A DNA stretch of 8,056 bases, from positions 1 to 8,056 of the forward strand of contig JBBSPE010000190.1 in assembly GCA_038259155.1 (NCBI GenBank). The letters run 5' to 3'. The translations under genes were made by a program, and so were the position numbers. The notes beneath the pieces were generated by a model. It ran no database searches. It worked only from the letters and a program-made list of their open reading frames with translations, and had not been told where the DNA came from. The stretch comes from JAABRT01 sp038259155 (lineage in GTDB: Bacteria; Gemmatimonadota; Gemmatimonadetes; Gemmatimonadales; Gemmatimonadaceae). Positions 1 through 6,040 of the stretch are shown in pieces; within the stretch, counting starts at the first letter, position 1, and each line of letters opens with the position of its first letter.

Positions 1-27
1 CGGAGCGCTCGGAGCGCTCGGAGCGCG
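1..27 (+). repeat. 9-bp tandem repeat CGGAGCGCT, three copies, cut by window edge
   Basis: CGGAGCGCT occurs at 1-9 and 10-18, and CGGAGCGCG at 19-27. In the coding frame it gives Glu-Arg-Ser units. The array may continue to the left of the window, so the true copy number is unknown. Confidence 0.75.
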
Positions 28-824
28 CTGAGCGTCGGCCGCGGCGTGAGCGCGGTGACCGCGGCGAGCGCGAACCACGAGAACGCGCCGACGGAGGTGA
101 GCGGCGCCCGGACGGCGCGCCAGAGTCGGCCACCGACACGGCGCGCGGCGAGCGCAAGCCGCGCACGCGGGGACGAGCGCGTCGTGGGGAGGCGACAATC
201 GAAGGCGCCCGGCGCGAGGACGCATTGGCGGACAGCACGGCAGACATCGAGGAGACATTGGCGCCCGCTACGGCCGACGGCAGTCCCGATGCCGTCGTGT
301 CGTCCCCGGACGGCGCGGCTCCCGAGCGTCGCAGCCGTCGAAAGCGCTCGCGCACGCGCTCACGCGGGGAACGGACGGGTGAGTCAGCGCGCGAGGGAGA
401 GGCCGCCGACGACGACGCGCCCGGGTCGCCCCAGTTGGGCCCGGCCGAGCAAGCGGCCGGAAGTCCTGATGCCGACTCGGATCCAGGCGCTGCGCCGCGC
501 CGCAAGCGCTCGCGCCGCGGTCGCCGCAAGCGCACCGATGGCGCCGAGGGAAGCGCCGAGGGCCGAGACGAAGGGAGCCCCGAGGGGGCGACTGAGGTCT
601 CGAGCTCCGGCCGATCTGACGGCTACGCCGGCGGAGACGCGTCTGGCAGCGAAAATGAAGGGGAAGCCACGGGCGCAGATGATGCGCCCCGACGTCGTCG
701 AAGCCGCCGCGGACGCCGCGGTGGAAGCCGGCGGCGGACGGAGGGCGCCGACGACAGCGGCGGCACTGCCGGTGCCGACGGGCCGCGTGACGGCGACGCC
801 AGCGGTCCGCAATCGGACGACTAG
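3..824 (+). CDS. C-terminal part of an Arg-rich, low-complexity tailed protein (5' end outside window)
   Basis: The frame is open from the left edge to a TAG at 822-824, giving 273 residues with no start codon needed inside the window. No folded domain is visible. The segment starts with Glu-Arg-Ser repeats, followed by acidic Asp/Glu/Gly/Ser/Ala stretches broken by three basic patches (about 321-365, 495-533 and 687-737). Each patch begins with Ala-Pro and runs into RR-rich sequence such as RSRRGRR. Tails of this kind are known on DEAD-box RNA helicases, RNase E/G-type ribonucleases and other RNA-binding proteins, where they are disordered and bind RNA. Which of these this is cannot be told without the missing N-terminal part. 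I prefer this frame over the overlapping +1 frame because it gives a charge-patterned product and a stop that abuts the converging gene. Confidence is good that it is coding and low for function. Confidence 0.72.
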   Translation, partial: ERSERSERAERRPRRERGDRGEREPRERADGGERRPDGAPESATDTARGERKPRTRGRARRGEATIEGARREDALADSTADIEETLAPATADGSPDAVVSSPDGAAPERRSRRKRSRTRSRGERTGESAREGEAADDDAPGSPQLGPAEQAAGSPDADSDPGAAPRRKRSRRGRRKRTDGAEGSAEGRDEGSPEGATEVSSSGRSDGYAGGDASGSENEGEATGADDAPRRRRSRRGRRGGSRRRTEGADDSGGTAGADGPRDGDASGPQSDD

Positions 825-1054
825 TACGTGCTGGTGCGGGAACCGCCCCAGCGCTCCTTCAAGCGCTGGGCGGTGGACGGACTCACCAGCCGCAACACGA
901 CGTAGCCAACGAAGCCGAGCACCGCGACTTTGAGCGCAAGCGCGGCGACCCAGAGCAGCAGCGCCACCACCGGCCCCATCAGGCCGAACACAAGCTTGAG
1001 GGCCACGAGCCCCAGCAGCGCCATGGCGCCAACAACAAAGATGGTCCGCAACAT
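821..1054 (-). CDS. Small two-helix membrane protein of unknown function (77 aa)
   Basis: I do not recognise a named family. The start at 1054 is supported by a GAGGAA ribosome-binding site (minus strand, 1067-1062) seven bases before the ATG, the clearest one in the window. The product has a hydrophobic helix at about residues 4-26, a Gly-Pro turn at 27-28 and a second helix at about 29-57. A short polar, basic C-terminal tail (58-77, including QRLKERW) is probably cytoplasmic. Single lysines, K20 and K42, sit inside each helix, which is unusual for buried helices and may mark amphipathic faces. The stop codon overlaps that of the preceding plus-strand gene in the shared sequence CTAG, so the two genes converge with a 4-base overlap. 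It is divergent from lipA. Good confidence as a gene, none for role. Confidence 0.72.
   Translation of the reverse strand: MLRTIFVVGAMALLGLVALKLVFGLMGPVVALLLWVAALALKVAVLGFVGYVVLRLVSPSTAQRLKERWGGSRTSTY
842..874. terminator. Strong GC-rich hairpin at convergent gene ends; candidate terminator
   Basis: ACCGCCCCAGCGCT (842-855) pairs with AGCGCTGGGCGGT (862-874) around a 6-base loop. This makes 13 base pairs with one bulged C in the left arm. It begins 18 bases after the stop of the plus-strand gene and lies within the last codons of the minus-strand membrane protein, where it encodes TAQRLKERWGG. No T-run follows on either strand, so it is not a textbook intrinsic terminator. It could be a T-less terminator, an RNA 3'-end stabiliser, or partly a by-product of coding constraints. 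Confidence 0.42.
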
Positions 1055-1078
1055 GATCCGGTTCCTCGAGAGATTCGA

Positions 1079-1097
1079 AGGCCCGCCAATCGGGCTT
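1079..1097. other. Small hairpin in leader of the 77-aa membrane protein gene
   Basis: GCCCG (1081-1085 with the preceding G at 1080) pairs with CGGGC (1091-1095) around the loop CCAAT, followed on the plus strand by TTCTCT. In the minus-strand transcript it would lie just upstream of the GAGGAA ribosome-binding site of the small membrane protein. It could be a leader structure or a weak terminator for plus-strand transcripts. The stem is short, so chance occurrence in GC-rich DNA is quite possible. Confidence 0.25.
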
Positions 1098-1189
1098 CTC
1101 TGTACCCTACGCGGTGGGCAACAGCGAGGTTTCGACCACGCGGGGGGCCGGGCAACCTGAACACCCGCGACCGGCGGGCCCGTGATTAA

Positions 1190-1240
1190 CCTGTATATTG
1201 ACGATAGGTGGTTACGCCGTCTGGTAGCCTATCGTTCCGC
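1190..1240. promoter_or_regulatory. Divergent promoter/operator candidate upstream of lipA
   Basis: This AT-richer island lies between the divergent membrane-protein gene and lipA. It holds TATATT (1194-1199, five of six matches to a -10 box) and TTGACG (1198-1203, five of six matches to a -35 box), neither with a convincing partner at normal spacing. An 8-bp inverted repeat, ACGATAGG (1201-1208) and CCTATCGT (1228-1235), has a 19-base spacer. It could be an operator with two half-sites or a hairpin in the lipA leader. The rest of the intergenic region, 1055-1308, is GC-rich and shows no gene. Confidence 0.33.
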
Positions 1241-1308
1241 GCACTAGCTTGCCGTCGCGTCCCGGTCCGGGTCGGACTTCGGGACATCACTTTGCCGCAC
1301 ATTGAATC

Positions 1309-2223
1309 ATGGCCGAGCAGCTGTACCAGATCATGGGGCGCCATCGGCGCGATCCGCTTCCGGAGCGCAAGCCGTCCTGGCTGAAGGTCAAAGCGCCCGG
1401 CGGACCCACGTATTTGCGCCTCACGCAGATGATGAAGGAACTCAACCTTCACACCGTCTGTCAGGAAGCGCATTGCCCGAATATTGGCGAGTGCTGGGAG
1501 CACGGCACCGCCACGTTCATGATCCTCGGCGACGTGTGCACGCGAAACTGCGCCTACTGCGCGGTGTCGCATGGGCGTCCGCCGGCGTATGACGTCGAGG
1601 AGCCCTCTCGCGTCGCGCAGGCCATCGCGGAGCTCAACCTGCAGCACGCCGTGATCACCTCCGTTGACCGCGACGACCTGCCTGATTTCGGCGCCTATAT
1701 TTTCGCTGAAACCATCCGACAGATCCACGCGCGCCTTCCCGGCTGCTCGGTGGAAGTGCTCGTGCCCGACTTCCAGGGCAATGTGGATTCCATTCGCGCG
1801 GTGCTCGAGGCCCGTCCGGAGATCTACAACCACAACACCGAGACCGTACCGCGCCTTTACAAGAAGGCGCGGCCTGGCGGGCGCTACGAGCGTGTCATGG
1901 AAATCTTCCGCACCGCCAAGCGCATCGCGCCCGATATTCCCACCAAAACCGGCATCATCCTCGGCATGGGTGAGACCAACGAGGAGGTCGTCGAAGTCAT
2001 GCGCGACCTGCGCGCGGTGCACGTGGACATCCTCACGCTCGGCCAGTATCTCCGTCCGTCCGACGGACATATCGCGCTCGATCGGTTTGTCACCCCCGAC
2101 GAGTTCAGCTGGTTTCGCACCGTCGGCATGGAGATGGGCTTCCGTCATGTGGAGAGTGGACCGCTTGTGCGATCCAGTTATCACGCGTGGGAGCAGGTGC
2201 AGGCCGCCGGCGTCCAGTCCTGA
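1309..2223 (+). CDS. lipA: Lipoyl synthase (radical SAM)
   Basis: LipA inserts two sulfur atoms at C6 and C8 of protein-bound octanoyl groups, forming the lipoyl cofactor of 2-oxo-acid dehydrogenases. The 304-residue length is usual for the family. The auxiliary [4Fe-4S] cluster motif is C51-x4-C56-x5-C62, within CQEAHCPNIGEC. The radical-SAM cluster motif is C77-x3-C81-x2-C84, within CTRNCAYC. The C-terminal RSSY (288-291) supplies the serine ligand of the auxiliary cluster. YNHNTETVPRLY and GIILGMGE are further family signatures. One oddity is D126-F127-G128-A, where most LipA proteins have DGGA. The ATG at 1309 has no clear Shine-Dalgarno; M9 is a less likely alternative start. It heads the pdh operon, whose E2 subunit carries its substrate. 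Octanoyltransferase is not in the window. Confidence 0.97.
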   Translation: MAEQLYQIMGRHRRDPLPERKPSWLKVKAPGGPTYLRLTQMMKELNLHTVCQEAHCPNIGECWEHGTATFMILGDVCTRNCAYCAVSHGRPPAYDVEEPSRVAQAIAELNLQHAVITSVDRDDLPDFGAYIFAETIRQIHARLPGCSVEVLVPDFQGNVDSIRAVLEARPEIYNHNTETVPRLYKKARPGGRYERVMEIFRTAKRIAPDIPTKTGIILGMGETNEEVVEVMRDLRAVHVDILTLGQYLRPSDGHIALDRFVTPDEFSWFRTVGMEMGFRHVESGPLVRSSYHAWEQVQAAGVQS

Positions 2224-2311
2224 CAGCACGCGACTCGTCACGAACCGCACACCACTCCTTGGTGCGCGCACTCCCCGCTGAACGTCCGCGTTCGCCCGCT
2301 ACCCAACGACC

Positions 2312-3457
2312 ATGACCACGACCAACTCTTCTCAGCGCAAAGGCTCGGCGAAGAAGTCGGCGTCGAAGTCGACGTCGACGCCCAAGGCCAAGTCCGTGGC
2401 CAAGTCCGCGGCCAAGCCTGCGGCACAGTCGGCCGCGAAGTCGTCTACCAAGACCACCGTCACCTCGACGGTGGCCAACGTGGACCGCAAGGCGCTCCAC
2501 CACCAACTGCTGCATTCCATGCTGCTCCAGCGGCGCTTCGAGGAGCGCACCGCGGAGATGTATGCCATTGGCCGCATTGGTGGGTTCTGCCATCTGTACA
2601 TCGGGCAGGAAGCCGTGAGCACCGGGTTCATCTCGCTGCTGCGTGACGACGACTACATCATCACCACCTATCGCGATCACGGGCAGGCGCTCGCGCGTGG
2701 CATGACGCCCAACGCCATCATGGCCGAGTTGTTTGGTCGCGTGGACGGTTGCGTGGGCGGCAAGGGCGGGTCCATGCACCTGTTCGACAAGTCACTCGGC
2801 TTCCTGGGTGGTCACGGCATCGTGGGTGGACACATCCCCATTGCCGCGGGCGTCGGGTTTGCCATCAAGTATCGCGGCGGCGATCAGGTGATCATCTGCT
2901 TCATGGGCGAGGCCGCGGTGAACAACGGCGCTTTCCATGAAGCGCTCAACATGGCGGCGCTCTGGAAGCTGCCCTGCCTGTTTGTGATCGAGAACAACCG
3001 CTACGGCATGGGCACGGCGGTTGAACGGGCGTCGGCGATCAACGACATCTACAAGCGCGGCGCGTCCTACGACATGCCGCGCAATGTGGTGGACGGTCAG
3101 GATGTGTTCGCCGTACGCGCCGCCGCAGAAGAAGCGATCGCGCGGGCGCGCACGGAGTCCGTGCCCACGCTGCTGGAAATCCGCACGTACCGGTTCATGG
3201 GACATTCCATGTCGGATGCGGTGAGCGGCACCTATCGCACGAAGGAAGAACTCGAGCGGTACCTCAAGCGCGATCCCATCGCGCTCCTGCGCGCACGCAT
3301 GGAGGAAGAGGGCGACCTCACCGCCGAGGAATGGACCACGATGGATGACGGAATCAAGGCGGTTGTGCAGGCCTCGATCGACTTTGCCGAGAACAGCCCG
3401 GAGCCCGCGCTTGATGCGCTGCTCGAGGATGTGCTCGTCGACACCACCTCGGACTGA
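2312..3457 (+). CDS. pdhA: Pyruvate dehydrogenase E1 component, alpha subunit
   Basis: This is the alpha subunit of the alpha2-beta2 thiamine-diphosphate E1, which decarboxylates pyruvate and reductively acetylates the E2 lipoyl arm. Family signatures are HLYIGQEA (94-101), TYRDHGQALARG (119-130), GKGGSMH (150-156) with GGHGIVGGHIPIAAG (166-180), NMAALWKLP (213-221) and ENNRYGMGT (227-235). The conserved active-site loop is YRFMGHSMSD (293-302). The Mg/ThDP motif reads G199-E200-A201 instead of GDG, with its Asn pair at 228-229, so Glu replaces the usual Mg-binding Asp. Residues 1-58 form an extension rich in Lys, Ala and Ser that resembles histone H1 tails. Its codons keep the GC-rich third positions of the gene, so I accept ATG 2312, though it has no clear ribosome-binding site. 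A later start near V54 is possible. It lies 88 bases after lipA and 8 bases before pdhB. Confidence 0.95.
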   Translation: MTTTNSSQRKGSAKKSASKSTSTPKAKSVAKSAAKPAAQSAAKSSTKTTVTSTVANVDRKALHHQLLHSMLLQRRFEERTAEMYAIGRIGGFCHLYIGQEAVSTGFISLLRDDDYIITTYRDHGQALARGMTPNAIMAELFGRVDGCVGGKGGSMHLFDKSLGFLGGHGIVGGHIPIAAGVGFAIKYRGGDQVIICFMGEAAVNNGAFHEALNMAALWKLPCLFVIENNRYGMGTAVERASAINDIYKRGASYDMPRNVVDGQDVFAVRAAAEEAIARARTESVPTLLEIRTYRFMGHSMSDAVSGTYRTKEELERYLKRDPIALLRARMEEEGDLTAEEWTTMDDGIKAVVQASIDFAENSPEPALDALLEDVLVDTTSD

Positions 3458-3465
3458 CCCGGACC

Positions 3466-4449
3466 ATGCCTGTCATCACCTATCGTGAAGCGCTCAACCA
3501 GGCGCTCCGGGAAGAGATGTCCCGCGATGATCGTGTTTTCCTCATGGGAGAGGAAGTCGCGGTGTACCAGGGCGCCTACAAGGTGTCCAAGGGTTTGCTG
3601 CAGGAGTTCGGCGAGATGCGCGTGGTGGACACGCCCATCACCGAACTCGGATTCACCGGCGTCGGTGTGGGCGCGGCCATGGTTGGGCTGCGCCCGATCA
3701 TCGAGTTCATGACCTGGAACTTCGCGCTGCTGGCGCTCGATCAGGTGGTGAACGCCGCCGCGAAGATGCTGTACATGACCAGCGGTCAGTTCCCCATGCC
3801 AATGGTCTTTCGCGGCCCCAACGGCGCCGCGCTGCAGCTCTCGGCGCAGCACTCGCAGGCGTGGGAATCGTGGTTGGCGCACATTCCCGGCCTCAAGGTG
3901 GTCACGCCCGGTACGCCGTACGATGCCAAGGGACTGCTCAAGGCGGCCATCCGCGACGACAACCCCGTGTGCTTTCTCGAAGGCGAGATGCTGTACAACA
4001 CCAAGGGCGAAGTGCCCGATGAGGAGTACGTGATCCCGCTGGGCAAGGCCGAGGTGAAGCGCGAGGGCGAGCACGTCACGCTCATCACGCACGGCAAGAT
4101 GGTGCTCGTGGCGCTGCAGGCCGCCGATCAGCTCGCGAAGGACGGCATCCGTTGCGAGGTGCTGGACCTGCGCACCATTCGCCCCATGGATGTAGACGCG
4201 ATTGTCGCGTCGGTGCGCAAGACCAATCGCGCCGTCGTGGTGGAAGAAGGCTGGGAAGTGTGCGGCGTGGGTGCGCAGGTGGTGGACTACGTGCAGCGTC
4301 ACTGCTTCGACTACCTCGATGCGCCGGTGCTGCGCGTGCATCAGGTGGACGCTCCCATGCCGTACGCCAAGAATCTCGAGAAGGCCGCGAAGCCCGACTT
4401 GCCCAAGACGATCGCGGCCATCAAGCAGGTCCTCTACCTCGACAGCTGA
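3466..4449 (+). CDS. pdhB: Pyruvate dehydrogenase E1 component, beta subunit
   Basis: The beta subunit (327 residues, normal length) completes the E1 heterotetramer and provides half of each thiamine-diphosphate site. It starts with the typical MPVITYREALNQAL, followed by the MGEEVAVYQGAYKVSKGL block (27-44). The cofactor-activating glutamate is E60 in DTPITE. The catalytic histidine is H129 in SAQHSQ, equivalent to the His that contacts the lipoyl group or the intermediate in human PDHB. The C-terminal transketolase-like domain shows DLRTIRPMD and VVVEEGW, then QVDAPMPYAKNLE near the end. The ATG follows the pdhA stop by 8 bases and the stop precedes pdhC by 13, so co-transcription and translational coupling are likely. 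The substrate could in principle be another 2-oxo acid, since acetoin and branched-chain enzymes are related. Similarity of both subunits to the pyruvate-type enzymes and the lipA link favour pyruvate. Confidence 0.95.
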   Translation: MPVITYREALNQALREEMSRDDRVFLMGEEVAVYQGAYKVSKGLLQEFGEMRVVDTPITELGFTGVGVGAAMVGLRPIIEFMTWNFALLALDQVVNAAAKMLYMTSGQFPMPMVFRGPNGAALQLSAQHSQAWESWLAHIPGLKVVTPGTPYDAKGLLKAAIRDDNPVCFLEGEMLYNTKGEVPDEEYVIPLGKAEVKREGEHVTLITHGKMVLVALQAADQLAKDGIRCEVLDLRTIRPMDVDAIVASVRKTNRAVVVEEGWEVCGVGAQVVDYVQRHCFDYLDAPVLRVHQVDAPMPYAKNLEKAAKPDLPKTIAAIKQVLYLDS

Positions 4450-4462
4450 CACGAGCCCGAAC

Positions 4463-5935
4463 ATGGCAACCAAGGTGATGATGGAGGCGCTCTCCCCGAC
4501 CATGGAGGAGGGACGCCTGGCGAAATGGCTCAAGGCCGAGGGTGACACGGTCGCCAGTGGTGATGTGCTGGCCGAGGTGGAGACGGACAAGGCCATCATG
4601 GAGCTCGTGGCACGCGGTGACGGCGTGCTGCGCAAGCGGCTGATCGGCGAGGACGCCACGGCGGCGGTGGGCGCGCTCATTGGCGTGATTGCCGCGGCAG
4701 ACGAGGACATTGCCGCAATGCTGGAAGGCGCCGGAGGCGGGGGCGGCGTGTCGGCGCCGGCTGCGGCCGATGCGGGCGAGGCAGCTGCACCAACTGCACC
4801 AACTGCACCAACTGCACCAACTGCACCAACTGCAGCTACTGCACCAGCTGCAGCAACCGCTGCCGCAGCGTCTCCGGCGCCATCGGCACCGACGCCCGCC
4901 ACTCCCGCGCCCTCGGGCACGAGTACACCGAGCGGCGATGGCGCGCCGGCGACTGACGCAACGACGGTCGCCACAGCCGACGATGGCGCGCGCATCAAGG
5001 CGTCGCCACTGGCGCGCCGCATGGCCAACGAACAAGGCGTGTCGCTCTCGCAGGTGTCCGGCACCGGTCCCGGCGGACGCGTGATTGTGCGCGATGTCGA
5101 GGCCGCCGCTGCGGCGGGTCCACGTGCCTCGTCTGCAGCGCCAGCCGCGACCACCGCCGTCGGCACGAAGGCGCCGAGCACGGCGACGCCGGCGCCCAAG
5201 AGCGCTGGCAAGCCACCCGCCATCCCGCTCGCTCCCGGCATGCAGATCGACGGCGATGCGAAGGACGTCACGCTCACGCAGATGCGAAAGACCATCGCGC
5301 GTCGCCTGAGCGAGTCCATCGGACCGATCCCGACGTTCTACCTCACGTCCGAGATCGACATGACCACGGCGGGTGAGCTGCGCACGCAGCTTGCCTCGGC
5401 GGGCGACGCGTTCAAGGTGTCGGTCAATGACATTGTGATGAAGGCGGTCGCGGTGGCGCTGGCCAAGCACCCCGAGTGCAATGCGCACTGGCTCGGCGAT
5501 ACGATCCGGTATCACGCACGCGTGCACCTCGGCATGGCCGTCGCCACCGATGATGGTCTCATCGTACCCGTGATCCGGGACGCCGACCGGAAGGGGCTCG
5601 GCGATATCGGGCGTGAGGCGCGCGAACTCGCCGGTCGGGCGCGTGAGCGCAAGCTCAAGCCCGAGGAGTACACCGGTTCCACCTTCTCGGTGAGCAACCT
5701 CGGCATGTTCGGGATCGATCAGTTCACGGCGATCATCAATCCGCCAGAGGCCGGTATCCTGGCGATCGGCGCGACGGAGACCAAGCCCGTGTGGCGCGAT
5801 GGTGTTTTCGTGCCACGGCAGCGCATGCGTGTGACGATGAGCTGCGATCATCGTGTGATAGATGGAGCGGTCGGCGCGCGATTCCTGCAGACCGTCCGCC
5901 ACCTGCTCGAGAATCCGTTTCTGATGTTGTATTGA
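4463..5935 (+). CDS. pdhC: Dihydrolipoamide acetyltransferase, pyruvate dehydrogenase E2
   Basis: E2 is the core of the complex and transfers acetyl groups from its lipoyl arm to CoA. The 490 residues hold one lipoyl domain (about 1-80) with Lys43 in the ETDKA lipoylation site. An Ala/Pro/Thr-rich linker follows (about 90-176), including a minisatellite-coded APT array. The peripheral-subunit-binding domain is at 178-213 (KASPLARRMANE, then GTGPGGRVIVRDV), where E1 and/or E3 dock. A second flexible linker spans 214-262, and the catalytic domain 266-490 has FSVSNLGMFG and the active-site DHRVIDG (H463, D467). The frame is open further upstream, overlapping pdhB, but ATG 4463, 13 bases after pdhB, begins exactly at the canonical MATKVMMEALSPTMEEG. 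A single lipoyl domain with this order fits the form found in alpha-proteobacteria and mitochondria. No E3 gene follows. Confidence 0.96.
   Translation: MATKVMMEALSPTMEEGRLAKWLKAEGDTVASGDVLAEVETDKAIMELVARGDGVLRKRLIGEDATAAVGALIGVIAAADEDIAAMLEGAGGGGGVSAPAAADAGEAAAPTAPTAPTAPTAPTAATAPAAATAAAASPAPSAPTPATPAPSGTSTPSGDGAPATDATTVATADDGARIKASPLARRMANEQGVSLSQVSGTGPGGRVIVRDVEAAAAAGPRASSAAPAATTAVGTKAPSTATPAPKSAGKPPAIPLAPGMQIDGDAKDVTLTQMRKTIARRLSESIGPIPTFYLTSEIDMTTAGELRTQLASAGDAFKVSVNDIVMKAVAVALAKHPECNAHWLGDTIRYHARVHLGMAVATDDGLIVPVIRDADRKGLGDIGREARELAGRARERKLKPEEYTGSTFSVSNLGMFGIDQFTAIINPPEAGILAIGATETKPVWRDGVFVPRQRMRVTMSCDHRVIDGAVGARFLQTVRHLLENPFLMLY
4785..4856 (+). repeat. 9-bp minisatellite CTGCACCAA in the E2 linker
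   Basis: Five perfect copies of CTGCACCAA (4785-4829) are followed by three diverged ones: CTGCAGCTA, CTGCACCAG and CTGCAGCAA. The array encodes Ala-Pro-Thr units of the first interdomain linker of PdhC. The codons used are GCA, CCA, ACT and GCT. From residue 107 to 131 all 25 codons end in A or T, unlike the surrounding gene. Because the unit is a multiple of three, copy-number change would alter linker length without a frameshift. Confidence 0.93.
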
Positions 5936-6040
5936 CGGAACGCGGATGAATGGGGCAGGTTAGGACTGATGATCTGATCGTCTCCCGTCCGAGGTCGAGT
6001 TCGATCGGCGGGCGCGTCCCCCTCGTCCAGAGCCGCACCC
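5936..6040 (+). other. Intergenic gap after the pdh operon; no clear terminator
   Basis: This 105-base stretch shows no hairpin with a T-run. It contains an imperfect 15-bp palindrome, GATGATCTGATCGTC (5968-5982), which could be an operator or chance. There is an in-frame stop at 5975-5977 and no in-frame ATG/GTG/TTG between it and the next ATG at 6041. The following lipoprotein gene may have its own promoter here, but I cannot point to convincing -35/-10 boxes. Confidence 0.3.

Noticed and set aside
46..933. 295-residue plus-strand frame overlapping the left-edge gene
   Set aside because: The product is a featureless Ala/Arg/Pro/Ser mixture and runs over the converging membrane-protein gene. 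The frame ending at 824 has coherent charge patterning and repeated basic motifs.
2247..2267. Hairpin CACCA/TGGTG between lipA and pdhA as a terminator
   Set aside because: The stem is only five pairs before a mismatch and there is no T-run. Nothing suggests it splits the operon.
1186..2271. 361-residue minus-strand open frame opposite lipA
   Set aside because: It is antisense to lipA, whose cysteine motifs are intact. The product is the typical His/Arg-rich mirror of a GC-rich gene.
4202..4462. N-terminal extension of the pdhC frame into pdhB
   Set aside because: This part overlaps pdhB and is Arg/Cys-rich shadow sequence. The lipoyl domain begins exactly at ATG 4463.
3232..5319. 695-residue open frame on the minus strand opposite pdhA, pdhB and pdhC
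   Set aside because: It lies antisense to three unmistakable enzymes. Its composition (long Ala/Val/Gly runs, His-rich text) is what GC-rich complementary frames give, and it has no recognisable motif.
4421..5902. 493-residue minus-strand frame with a Cys-Ser-Trp repeat opposite the E2 linker
   Set aside because: The apparent repeat protein is only the reverse reading of the CTGCACCAA minisatellite within pdhC.
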